Origin: Cladorhizidae sp. MBARI D1340-BT2
Taxonomy: Eukaryota > Porifera > Demospongiae > Poecilosclerida > Cladorhizidae
Length of the DNA stretch: 64,000 bases
Direction of reading: 5' to 3'
Assembly (NCBI GenBank): GCA_028752905.1
Contig: JAQNBH010000017.1
Span: forward strand, 34,436,364 to 34,500,363
The notes below the pieces were generated by a model that saw nothing but the letters and a program-made list of their open reading frames with translations, was not told where the DNA came from and made no database searches. The translations under genes were made by a program, and so were the position numbers. Positions 53,615 through 63,743 of the stretch are shown here, one piece after another; the first letter of the stretch is position 1, and each line of letters starts with the position of its first letter.

Positions 53615-53899
53615 ACCTGCCACAAGAAAAGGCCGCATAGGCATTAATGATCTAATTTTCACTTTTCATGCTTTCCAACTATATACCTCATAGCATGTTC
53701 TTTCAAAATTTTATGATAAATAAAAATATATAAAAATATATGTACTGATGTAGAGAAAATGACACTATTTAATGACCACTTGGAGGTGTGCTTTTATTAG
53801 AAATTAAATGGAAACAGAATTATAGGTGATACACTGCACTTCATTTTTGTTTCTTTCCTCAAGTAGCTTATGACATGTTATTTTAGTGCCCCTAGAACT

Positions 53900-55320
53900 T
53901 AAAATGTCCTGGTATCTTGCAATAACTGCACATTCTCTGTCATTTTGGAGCGGACATCAATGGCGTGTCCCTGAGTATGTCCAGTAGAACAATACGAGAA
54001 GCTAGCTTCTTGGCCAGATTAATCATAGCATCTTGTAGAATGTGGATTGTTGGCTCTTCACATTGTAGCAATTTGTTAAACTTGGTATAGAAGCACTGTG
54101 AAACAGAAGAACTGGTTCGAGAACTGGATTACAAAGCATGAAGTCGATGAAAATGTTCATCAGCAAAGTGCTCTGACTCAAAGTATGACTTAAGGCTGGG
54201 GTACTTTTTTTTAACTCGATCACATCTTTCTAGTGATAGCCAGCATGTTGAAACATGATTGAGGACTTGCTGATATTCCTGATCACAAAATTCACAGTAT
54301 TTGGCAAGCTTCCCCTTGCATTTCGAGCTCTAGCTCTTATCGAACCAATAGAAGAACAAATTGATTACAGCATCTTCAATGTTGATTCCAGCAATCTTCG
54401 TAAAAGTATCATTGTCCCTCACTGGCAACAAGGTGAGCAAGATAGCATGGGCATCCAGAAATAAAGACACTGGGATTCTTCTCTTTGCATCTTGATGCAA
54501 TGAAGTTTGAGTGCCAATCATAGCATTGGTATTATCAACGCTAAGACTGATAGCATTGACCCAAAGAACTGAATCTGACTCAAATTTTTCATTTATGGCA
54601 TCAAATATGGAATAAGCTTTGCCACAATTCTCCCCAGATGTTGTGCAGATGTCATAAAATTGGCTAGTTACTTTTTTGGACCTGTTTAATGTCAAAAAAT
54701 GGATGATGACTGGGTTCATCTTCAACAGTCCTTTGTCATTGGATGCATCTGCCCCAAAGCTAAACGGATGAGCTTTGCAGTGTTCGACAAGTATCTCATG
54801 GCAATATGCACCCATAGCAATATGCACCCATAGCAATATGCACCCATAGCAACATTAAGAATAGCAGAGGTTTTTGTTCTGGCAGATGCATATCAACAAG
54901 CAATCCTAAATGATCAGCAGTAGCAATAGGGAGGTTATGCTGAATGAGAAAATTGGTGATCATTACCTCAGCTCTTGTGGTCTTTCTTCCAATCTCAGAT
55001 TCTCCTGGCTTGCTAAGAAAAGAGTTCAGTGGCATCTGTTCTTGAAGCCCTTTCACGTTGCTTTTATGAGAATCTCTCTCCAATGAAACCTTGACATCCT
55101 TCAAACCCTGTTGGCTACAGAGAATGTTTTTACTGTATGGAATGCAGTGAAACATTGAAGTGCAACGAGGAACAGCTCGAACAGGATAATTTTGGGCCCA
55201 CAGGGAATTATAAGAACATGAATACTTGCCTGAGTGACTTCTTGGCGTCTGTGCCATTTTCAGAGTAGCTTGCACTCCCTGATGTGGGTCGCTTGGCCAT
55301 TTTATTTTGATTTGAACTTC
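53900..55320 (-). pseudogene. hAT1 transposase pseudogene
   Basis: Minus-strand blocks in order: a BED-like N-terminus (54796-55275: KYSCSYNSLWAQNYPVRAV, then CSQQGLKDVKV and FLIQHNLPIATADHLG), the catalytic region (54330-54836: FSFGADASNDKGLLKMNPV, then VTSQFYDICTTSGEN, ISLSVDNTNAMIG) and the downstream ..YWFDKS / KYCEFCDQEYQQVL / WLSLERC block (about 54330-54130, other frames). These follow the order of KMNP-type hAT transposases. Broken by frameshifts and stops; a 16-bp triplication (54802-54850, AGCAATATGCACCCAT) interrupts it. No terminal inverted repeats were identified. Confidence 0.75.
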
Positions 55321-55560
55321 GATCTTTTTAACCCTGATCTTTAAAAAATCAATTCCTCAGAAAGCCGGGTGAATTGGATATTCAATCGGGAGATATGGAG
55401 ATTAGTGTTGAAATCTGGTGACACCCGGCAGCATCAGGTGAGTTTGCAGCTCTGTAGCTAACAGAATACAACCAGTATCATCTCATACAGGAAAACATTT
55501 CTTTGTTCTGATATTTAAGTCAACTGAGCATGCTCAGTTAAAATAAATTTAAAATTTGAT

Positions 55561-55665
55561 TTTCTCAAAACTAACATATATGTGTCCATGCCTTATCCCA
55601 TTTCTGTATATATGCATCCATGACTTATTCCATTCTGTATATATGTATCCATGCCTTATCTCATT
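55561..55665. repeat. Minisatellite, middle piece
   Basis: TATGTGTCCATGCCTTATCCC and three further units. It ends TATCTCATT exactly where the hAT2 terminus begins. Confidence 0.85.
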
Positions 55666-56198
55666 CAGTGGCGGATCCTGAAAAACTAAAAGGGGGGAGG
55701 CACAGAAGCTTGAGAATTTAATAGCTGATGTATTGTGTCGGATGCTATATAGCTATAAACAGTTTGCTATCTTTAATTATGACCAGGATCCATTGCACAG
55801 AGCATTGAGGATTTTGAACAAAATAAATTTCAAACTTCTCAGGGTGGAGAGGTGACCCAAGATTTAGGTGGAGTTAAGTGAACTCGAGGCTCTTCATTGT
55901 GACCAATAATATACAGTTGGAACTTACAACTCTGAGACAACTTGTCATAGTTTTGCTGTATCTATAATATCTCTTTCCCTCATGAAGATACATAATTCTA
56001 ACTTATATTGATCACTTCATGGCCTTACTCATGTGACTATTAATATTAATATTTTTATGGTGTTTTTGTATAAATCAGTGACTACCTTATATTATTGTTT
56101 CTGGTCTCTCTTTGTTTTGTGAAAATACATGTGATTTACATCTTTCATTCCACTGTCTGGGTTCTATCTACTGGTGGGGGGACAAAAGTTGCAGCTTG

Positions 56199-56217
56199 CC
56201 CCCCCCCCCCCCCCCCC
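56199..56217. repeat. Poly-C run (19 C)
   Basis: Homopolymer inside the hAT2 3' region; length in an assembly is unreliable. Confidence 0.8.
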
Positions 56218-56397
56218 GTATTTATGCTACAACATTGGGATGTAATGTACGCTAAAATGAGTGTGCTTTTTTTTTACAGTGTGACATCAGTATATGTGTG
56301 TTATTAAAAATATATATATATTTTACAGAATTGAAAAGTGTATTAACAGCACAATATTATGACAATATCATGTGTTCTAATGATTCACAAGGGATTA

Positions 56398-59300
56398 AGA
56401 AGTTTCATCTCCTTGGATATAGAGAAGCATACAGGTCAATCACTTTGTCTGAGTCCAGCTTAATGTCTTTGTCAACATATAGCATAAGCAGGAAATTCAA
56501 ACGTTCTTGGCCCATATCTCCTGTCACTTTTGATTGATTTTAAAGCGGAATTTGCTCATTCATTACTATATAGCTGTTGTTACAGGAGTTATTGACAGAA
56601 TATGGAAAATTGTGGAAATATTTGGACAAATCCTTGGAACATAAAGATCACTACCCAGGGTGTCCACTAAAGATGAGGGCAAGTGTTCAATGATGGACCA
56701 TAGCATTTTCCATCTTCGTATATATCTCTTGATTAAAAGATGATGGAGAAGGAAGATCATCTTTAAATCTCTCAAACCGAGCAGTAATATCTCTCTCTGA
56801 GAGTCTGGGTAATTCAGATGGTAACAAATACAATCCTTTATGGCACCCTGAGCAAGCTGACTGAATCGATTATCAAACTCTTGAAGCAAATGATCAAGAA
56901 ATGAAATAAACATAGTTCTGCGCCAATATTCCATAGGTGATGATCATTGATGCGTCAGTGTTGCTTCTTGCAGTCTGCCGCTGACATATTCTAGGAACAG
57001 GCATTCCTTCTAAGTGTGCAATTTCAGCCATATCTAGCATGCTTTGAAATAAAGGCTGAAACTCATCTTCAGCATTTTCTCTGAGCTCAAGTAACATTCT
57101 CTTAAGTTGATCAATCTCACTATATGCTGCAATTAAATCTGTGGTTGAACCTTGAAGGAGGACACTTAAAGGCTTAGTGAAACCAAAGATGTAATGAATA
57201 ACCTTGAATACAGAAATAAAGTTATGGAAAATTCCATTGGCTTCAGTAACAGCTTTACTACCCCACATACCATCTATGTTGCAAGCAATGTCGTCTAGAC
57301 AGTTACACAGAGCAGGATACATGCTATCAAAATCTTCCATTGTTGAGTGGCGCTCAATCCACCTAGTCACACACATTGTTTTATTCTTTCGAAGGTGAGT
57401 ATTTCCAACTTCCTTCAACTCTGCATTGTAAGCCTTTATACAAGTTTCCAGGTGTCTGGAGAGTATTTAAAGAACAGACCAACACTTGTAACAGTATTTA
57501 TCATGACTTGCACTTCTTTTATGGTTGATGTTTTAGAAAGAGCCAGGTTAAGCTGATGGCTATATAGTGCAGTGGTAATAAATTGCCTGAGGGACCTTCT
57601 TCAATATATGTGCAGAACATCCCTTAAGCCGGCCAGCCATATTGCCTGCTCCATCATATATCTGAGCTCTAATCAGGTTAGGTTGTAAACCAACCTTCTG
57701 CAGCAACTGAATAATCTTTTCTCAACACTAATGGATTCACAGTTTTCAAATTCAAGTAATCTCTCAACTGGCTGTCGATCTTTCACATATCGAACAATAA
57801 TGCCTAGCTGCTCCCAGTTGGATACATCTGTGACTTCTTCTGCTTGAATTCCAATGAAATTTGCAAAATAAGTCTGTGCTTGAATGTCCGTTACAATTTC
57901 TGTTTGAATAACATCAGCAAGTGATTCATTCTGGCTTGTTTTTTAAATATATGTGTGGATCGGCTAGAGCATATTTTGAGATGAGTACCTAATTCAGTAT
58001 CACCTGATTCAATTCTGAATTTAACAAGGGCTTTAAAGTTTCCTTCACTAAGGATACCAGTAGATGTAGCATCATCTCTGTGTCCTCTTAATTAAAGGGG
58101 TCCACTACCCCAAAAAAAACAAACAAAAAAAACAAAAAAACTTCTCTCTGCTTCAGAATTTTTATTTGAAATCTTGTATGATGTGTACCTATACACAGAC
58201 CTACCTTCTGGTGCTGTGCCAACTACCCAGCTACAACCGATCCGGACTTAGTGAACATTTACGATTTCACGAGGACCATCATATTGGGAGACTAGTTTAC
58301 TTTGGGATTTCACAACTTACCACAGGGGAAATTACAAAGTATGAAACACAATATAACATTGAGTTTTTTAAAAATAATGTGATCATGGATTTTAAAAACT
58401 ATTGCAATTTCTTGGTAGCATTTTCATTTTTTTTTGTACCTGTTGACATCATACTTGCTTAAAATTAAAAACAGAGAATGTCATCTTGTCATTGAGAGGA
58501 AACAGAATCTATATAATTTTTTCTGGTTACTCCAAATATGAAGCAGGGAGAAACGTCCTTGGCCAAAAAAACAACTTTTTCGGGACAGGCATTTTAAGGA
58601 TTAGTATAGTATTTCAATGGTTGAACTGACTATACCATTAAAAACAACCAAAAGTGGTATACATAATTATACATACCAGAAAAATCAAGAATAGAGAGGG
58701 GATGTTTGGTCTGTCCTATATAGGCCACTTCCTAGGGGGATGACCAGAATCACTGGTTTGCTTCCCTTGTCGGTCTCTGCGGCCATAGAAACTCACTATT
58801 ATGTGAAGCATCTTCTTCGAGTAGACAAGTTAGTATAAGTCCAGAATGGAGCATCCAAATCTTCTCCAATTTGGAAGGCAGCATCTTGCATGTACTGTCA
58901 TCATATTTTGGGGGGAAATCCCACAAAAAAACCCCAAAAATTTAGGGGGGAAGTGGACCCCCTAAGGCAATCCCCTGTCTACCACAAAACTCAATTCATG
59001 ATATGATCATCTTAAGAAAAGTACGATTGGAAGCGACTTGTTGAATTTGCATGCTAAGACAATGATCCACCTTAACCTGTGAGCCTTGCCATGTCCGTAT
59101 AAATGCAAGCCTAATAGTCTCAGAAGTTCTGTGATACTGCAATGTAGAATATTTAATCATATCTGCATGAGCTTTTTTCCTGTTTTGATAGGACCTCTTT
59201 ATCAGTTGGCTATATAGCATGCAAATCATCACAATCCTGTTCGAAAACACACACAACTGAGACAAGCCATCCTATTCTTTAGAATAGCTCAAAAATGGAA

Positions 59301-59440
59301 ATTCAACAAGCCAACTGCGGTTACAGTGCCTAGCATATGAACGTTTGCGATCATATTTCTTTCCAGGAAACTTGAAGGCTTCCGATGGCATTCGGTCATT
59401 CATGAGTTTATATTTCATTTCATCTGTAGGTATCAATCCT
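56398..59440 (-). pseudogene. hAT2 transposase pseudogene (THAP0/ZMYM-like), split by an insertion
   Basis: In order: N-terminus at 59000-59440 (SEAFKFPGKKYDRKRSY, SWLVEFPFLSYS, then WQGSQVKVDHCLS); then IEFCGRQGIA, the 871-bp insertion, and RGHRDD with GNFKALVKFRIESGD (about 57990-58090); AQTYFANFIGIQAEEVTDV; IYDGAGNMAGRLKGCSAHI (57600-57690); VTRWIERHSTMEDF (57330-57400); PVPRICQRQTARSN (56960-57010); EYWRRTMFISFLDHLL (56880-56934); and the C-terminal dimerisation tail MGQERLNFLLMLYVDKDI ending YPRR (56398-56520). This is a nearly full-length family order with several stops and frameshifts. Confidence 0.78.
58092..58962. mobile_element. Nested TIR element inside hAT2 (Harbinger-like target duplication)
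   Basis: 871 bp between AAAGGGGTCCACTACCCC (left) and GGGGGGAAGTGGACCCCC (right), inverted to each other. TAA flanks both sides (58089-58091, 58963-58965). Removing the element and one TAA restores the hAT reading ..GRQGIA-LRGHRDD, which shows the 3-bp duplication independently of the TIRs. It has no transposase frame, so it is non-autonomous; an open frame at 58166-58462 has no motif. Confidence 0.75.
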
Positions 59441-59620
59441 ATATATGATGCTTGTCACAGGAGGTAGTGCTGACACTCCTAGTACCTACAATGGAATTCA
59501 TGCAAGCAAGTCCATCAAACCAGAGGCTGGGCCACTATCATGTATACTATATATGTTATATATAAAGCTGAAGTCCCCAAATAAGAATCTATAAGCTTTT
59601 CAACCCCCTTCCTCTCAAGT

Positions 59621-59983
59621 TCAAATGTTCAAGTGATGACTAGGGAAATGGCTCGTCCTCAACCCTGATGGCAAAGATCCCATTACTGAGGCTGCATTCC
59701 CACTCTGCACAGCCACAGAAATCCGTTGAAGAAGATGTTGATGGGAGTTCTCTTCGTAATTCACTGACCTCAGCATCCCAACTCCCTGAAGAATGCCTTT
59801 GCTTGAGCCAAAGGATACACACGTCTCTACCGCCACAGGTACAAACTTGTATACCGAGTCCAGGTGGGCGTACTTCTCACCCTTCAAAATCTCCGCCTGG
59901 GCTGCCACTGCACCAACCTCAGTGACTGCAGCCAAAAGGTTGGATGGGGCAAAGGTGTAACTGCAGGTTTTATCCCATACCAA
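59621..59983 (-). pseudogene. Non-LTR reverse transcriptase C-terminal fragment (in hAT2)
   Basis: One open frame of about 120 codons: VWDKTCSYTFAPSNLL, then EILKGEKYAHLDSVYKF, then VPVAVETCVSF and LLQRISVAVQSGNAASVMG. The best-preserved example in the window of the family tail seen at 1-715, 21372-22250, 34850-35690 and 52.2-52.6 kb. It lacks everything upstream (5' truncated). Confidence 0.7.
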
Positions 59984-60129
59984 GGGTTCTATAAACTATA
60001 TGAATAAGCATGAATATGTTTGATTTAACATCTTTCTCTAAAATTAGTTAAAATAGCAAGCTATTAATAGTTCAATTAATAAAGAGCTATACCTTGTTCC
60101 AGTTCCATTTGAGAACGAACCACTGTGCT

Positions 60130-60310
60130 GGCTGTGCAGTCACTGTCTTCCTCTTCAGATGTATCCCTCCTATTTTTTTTGGACAAAACGAAGCAGAGAA
60201 GACTGCCCATCTCTTGACCGCTTCATTGTAATCTTTGTTGTAAGGTAAGGAATCTCTCCAGACCGCTTCATTGAAATCTTTGTTGTAAGTTAAAGGTTAT
60301 TCAAATTGGA
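60130..60310. repeat. Two-copy direct repeat in the hAT2 end region
   Basis: GACCGCTTCATTGTAATC.. and GACCGCTTCATTGAAATC.., each followed by TTTGTTGTAAG.TAA, about 50 bp apart. Confidence 0.6.
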
Positions 60311-60458
60311 CTTTACTGGGCGTTATATAGGATTTTTTTGCAAGTTTGAATCAATGGCTTGAATCCAGGAGCTGGCTGTTTAAGTTGACGGAGTACTAAG
60401 GTAAGTAGTGAAAGGGGGGGGGGGCGCCCTTTGCGCCCCATTGCTGGATCCGACATTG

Positions 60459-60600
60459 TCATTTCTGTATGTATCCATGCCATATCCTATTATTCTGTAT
60501 ATATGTATCCATGCCTTATCTCATTTCTATCCATGCTTTATCTCATTTCTGTATGTATCCATGCTTTATCTCATTTCTGTAAATATCCATTTACTTATCT
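60459..60600. repeat. Minisatellite, right piece
   Basis: TCATTTCTGTATGTATCCATG and four further units. It continues the array cut at 55665. Confidence 0.85.
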
Positions 60601-60677
60601 TTGCTGGTTCCAATGTTTACAACTTGCGCAATACTTCAATTTTTCACCTTTTCGTTACAAAACCAATGACAAAAACT

Positions 60678-60785
60678 TTTAACGAACTCTCAGTTGACGT
60701 AACGAAAGTACAATGCCTTTCCCAATAATCAACTTTAAATTTACTGACTTGATGTTTCAACTAGATGCTCTACTCTTCATCAGGA
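60678..60785. repeat. Half-MITE
   Basis: GAACTCTCAGTTGACGTAACG, then CCAATAATCAACTTTAAATT and ACTAGATGCTCTACTCTTC.ATCAGGA. One arm only. Confidence 0.6.
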
Positions 60786-60897
60786 AGAGAGATAGCAAAC
60801 CCTCTACACTGCCAAGTACCCACGACTAACAACAACAAAAAAAGTTTTCTCAATGGCAAAACTACTTCCTGCACATTAGCCAGCAAAAATCCTTCTT

Positions 60898-61390
60898 TCA
60901 GGCATTCTTCTGCCAAGGTATGGGAATGGACTTCGTAGTTTTCACAATAGAAATAAGGCATAAACGGTGGTGCTTGGAAAAATCCTTATTGCACAATATA
61001 GGGCTAGTTCCACACTCAATGCAACACATCTCAACTTCATGGCACTCCGAACACCAAAATTCCAAACACTCACCCACATCAATTATGTCACATTCTTCAC
61101 TATAAAAACAACTACTGCTCTTACTCACACAACTGCTACTGATAGCACTCTCTCACTGCTACTGATGGCACTGGTACAGCTCTCATTGCTACTGATGGCA
61201 CCTGTGTAGCTCTCACTGCTACTGATGGCACTGGTGTAGCTCTCACTGCTACTGATGCCACTGGTATAGCTGTCAGTGCTACTGATGGCACTGGTATAGC
61301 TCTCACTGCGGGTATTGATGTCAGTACTGCTCTCAATACTGTGCTTGCTACCTACATACATACAAAGTTCTTTCAACTCATCAGCAATCT
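60898..61390 (-). CDS. Unassigned Cys-rich reading frame with a 10-residue repeat (possible exon or pseudogene)
   Basis: From a possible acceptor (..AAAATTAG) the frame reads IADELKELCMYVGSKHS, then about six repeats of the type SESYTSAISS encoded by a 30-bp minisatellite (61130-61310). A 2-nt irregularity near 61140 shifts the frame. The other frame continues SKSSSCFYSEECDIIDVGE, then WCSECHEVEMCCIECGT and LCNKDFSKHHRLC, a C-x2-C..C-x2-C..H-H pattern like a B-box or zinc ribbon, ending at 60898. Either an intron or a true frameshift separates the two parts. Family unknown. Confidence 0.35.
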
Positions 61391-61604
61391 AATTTTGGAG
61401 GCCACATGGCTTTTAGTTAATGCTATTAGAGAGAGATATCTGTGAAGAAGTTTGTAGCGCAGTCGAAATCATGTTCATCAGTAATAAAATGGTGGACATG
61501 GGTGACTCTCATAAATTAGCACAAATGTACGGTTGATTGGGCTGTTTTAGATATGGCATATGATCTCTGTGAGTTGTTGGTGTATTTATGACTATTGTGT
61601 GTGT

Positions 61605-61624
61605 GGGGGGGGGGGGGGGGGGGG
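61605..61624. repeat. Poly-G run (20 G) followed by a GA tract
   Basis: Homopolymer preceded by TGTGTGTG and followed by GAGAGAGAAAGAAG. Confidence 0.85.
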
Positions 61625-62850
61625 AAGAGAGAGAGAAAGAAGATTTTCCCCCTTCATTTTTTGGAGAGGGACCTTAATTGAATGAAGATTCCCAGTTGAA
61701 GCCGCAACAGAGGTTTTCATCATCTTCCATTTCCCCAGATATATACATGCTTCAGTGAGTTATATGTGCAATGGCACCTTGGTCTATCTATTCATATAAT
61801 AGGTAGAGCGAGACACTAGATTACCAGTTCTGTGATGTTTGACATCCCAATATCTATGCAACATATTCATACACACAGTGGACCACTTCTTTCAAATTGA
61901 CCTACTGAAGATTGCTACATTACAGAGGGTGAAATTTCTGGGACTGGAGATTGCTACTTGTCAGATGGTAGAAGGCTTACATGCACACACATACACTCTA
62001 CACCTAATGTAAATCACCTGTCCAACATGGAAGTGAAGTTCATGGCATCTTGTGTTTGCAGGAAGTGCTCTTTCCCCCCTTCCTTCCAGACACTGCTCAA
62101 ACATACTCTCTTGAGCAGTCACACTCAACAAGTGCTTCATGCCATGAAATATTGAGCAACTGCTTTGTACAATAAATTACATCCAAGTAGTGCATGTTTA
62201 GGAGGGGGAAGCATGTCCTGAACAATTATGTAAATAACATGGCTCATTCAGGGCATGTATCTTTCTGGATCTGTGAAGGATGCTGATGATATGTCAATGC
62301 TTTTGGTTGTAGAGGCAAGTTCAAACCCTCTACTAGACCCGGCCATGCTAATCCGTACTTGGATGTCACCTTTTCCTGCAATATGTTTTTTGGATCAAAG
62401 TCTTTTAACATTTTATATATACAATACGAAATGAAGCTCCAATTGCAGAATTCCCCCCCAGATAATGCTACCGTGTGTGCATACGAAAATATAGAGCCAG
62501 AATCCAAGAACTTAACTTATCTGAGATGGATGAAATGTCATCTTTCCTGTTCTAAACGTATATTTAGGAGTAGGAATGGCCCTATATATTCCAATGGTGG
62601 AATAGGCCTCAGCAAATATGCCATTTATATAGCATAATTCTGGCATCTTTAGTTTTAATAGGTGCTTCTTAGTGTCAATAATAATAAAGCTAGGAAAATA
62701 AGTAGATTTTCCTGTTAAGTGGTGATTGAAACTGCCAAAATATGCCTCGGGGTATCAAATGCAGTGTTTTATAATATGCAAAAATGTCAACTACACGGAA
62801 CGTGTCATGTAGACCCCACCCCAGTATGAACCCCAGTATGAACCCCAGTG
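61625..62850. other. Downstream flank of the CTP synthase gene, no gene supported
   Basis: Frames at 61958-62155 (plus strand), 62244-62507 (minus strand) and 62359-62637 (plus strand) overlap, lack motifs and have no splice context. A perfect polyadenylation signal for the minus-strand gene was not found just below 62851; TATAAA-type variants exist near 62770. Confidence 0.45.
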
Positions 62851-63122
62851 TCAGGACTGTGTGCTGGTTAAAGCAGTAGGGGTGTTGGTGATTGTAGCAG
62901 TAACAGTCTCTAAGGGCTCGTGGTTGGAGAAAGACTGATTCACTTCATCGTCGTCACTGTCGTATTCATAGCTTGCTCGAGGAGATAGTCGACAGCCACG
63001 GCTTATCCAGCTCTGGAGCTTATGGGAGGAGGCCAGGAGAAGGCCGAGGTAAGGGGGCGATGGGCTCATTGGACGTGTTAGGTACTCAGGATGGAACTGG
63101 ACACCGACGTAATATTGGTGTC
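62851..63122 (-). CDS. CTPS1: CTP synthase, last coding exon
   Basis: CTP synthase makes CTP from UTP using glutamine; this exon ends its glutamine amidotransferase domain. Acceptor ..TTTCTCGTAG, phase 1. It reads GHQYYVGVQFHPEYLTRP, then MSPSPPYLGLLLASSHKL and RGCRLSPRASYEYDSDDDE, ending in a Ser/Thr-rich tail and TGA at 62851. The HPE contains the His and Glu of the amidotransferase triad; the nucleophile Cys is on an upstream exon outside the window. The VGVQ.HPE, PSPPY.GLLLA and GCRLSPR blocks match animal CTP synthases, whose tails are phosphorylated and disordered. The symbol reflects the family; which vertebrate paralogue it matches best is not known. Confidence 0.92.
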
Positions 63123-63407
63123 CTACGAGAAAGAGGAGAAATAAGAATTGGTTTTAAACACATACATGCTACCAAACACAAAGTGAACAGGTTCGTTATC
63201 TAACTGCAGACAAAACAATTACTTAGCTATCCTGCACAATAATGAAACTCAACTTAGGAGGTTGTGCATGCATCGTAATTAAATGCATCGTAATTAAATA
63301 ATAATACCGGAGTAATAACAATTAGATTGAATACAAAACATGCAGTGTTTATATTGTTTTCCATACTAAAAAAAGGGAAAAAATAGGAAGAACCATATAT
63401 ACACTAC

Positions 63408-63580
63408 AGGAAGTGCTGTATAATCCTGAAGGAGCTATCCTACAGGTATCTAGTATCCTACAGGAAGTGCTGTATAATCCCAAACAAGCTATCCCACAGG
63501 TGGCTAGTATACAGGAAGTGCTGTATAATCCCCAAGGAGCTATCCTACAGGTGTCTAGTATATTAGAGGAAGTGCCACAT
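63408..63580. repeat. Minisatellite with 51-54 bp units
   Basis: Three units beginning AGGAAGTGCTGTATAATCC at 63408, 63462 and 63513, and a partial one at 63567. Unit lengths 54, 51 and 54 keep one plus-strand frame open (LYNP..AI.QV.SI). Confidence 0.8.
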
Positions 63581-63719
63581 TACATACTGCCCTGCCAGAC
63601 ATGCTCATTTTGCATGCTACCCCCAATTTATAAATAGCAGGTAGTAGCGGTTCCAGCCAGTAAGTTCTTGAATGTAGCTTTGGTTAGCTGTGGACCATAG
63701 AAGCCCATGCTGATGAGCA

Positions 63720-63743
63720 CCCCCCCCCCCCCCCCCCCCCCCC
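63720..63743. repeat. Poly-C run (24 C)
   Basis: Homopolymer after TGATGAGCA. Length uncertain in any assembly. Confidence 0.85.

Larger units (their letters stand above)
55666..60458 (-). mobile_element. hAT2 transposon with nested insertions
   Basis: Ends CAGTGGCGGATCC (55666-55678) and GGATCCGACATTG (60446-60458), inverted with 11 of 13 matching. Both sides are minisatellite, with TCATT next to each end (55661-55665, 60459-60463), a remnant of what should be an 8-bp target duplication. Inside is a minus-strand transposase pseudogene, a nested TIR element (58092-58962) and a non-LTR fragment (59621-59983). Confidence 0.75.

Noticed and set aside
53338..53647. ORFs with repeated MPYLISVC-like peptides
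   Set aside because: Frames through a non-coding minisatellite; the same unit is found where it is cut by transposons, and no start or splice context exists.
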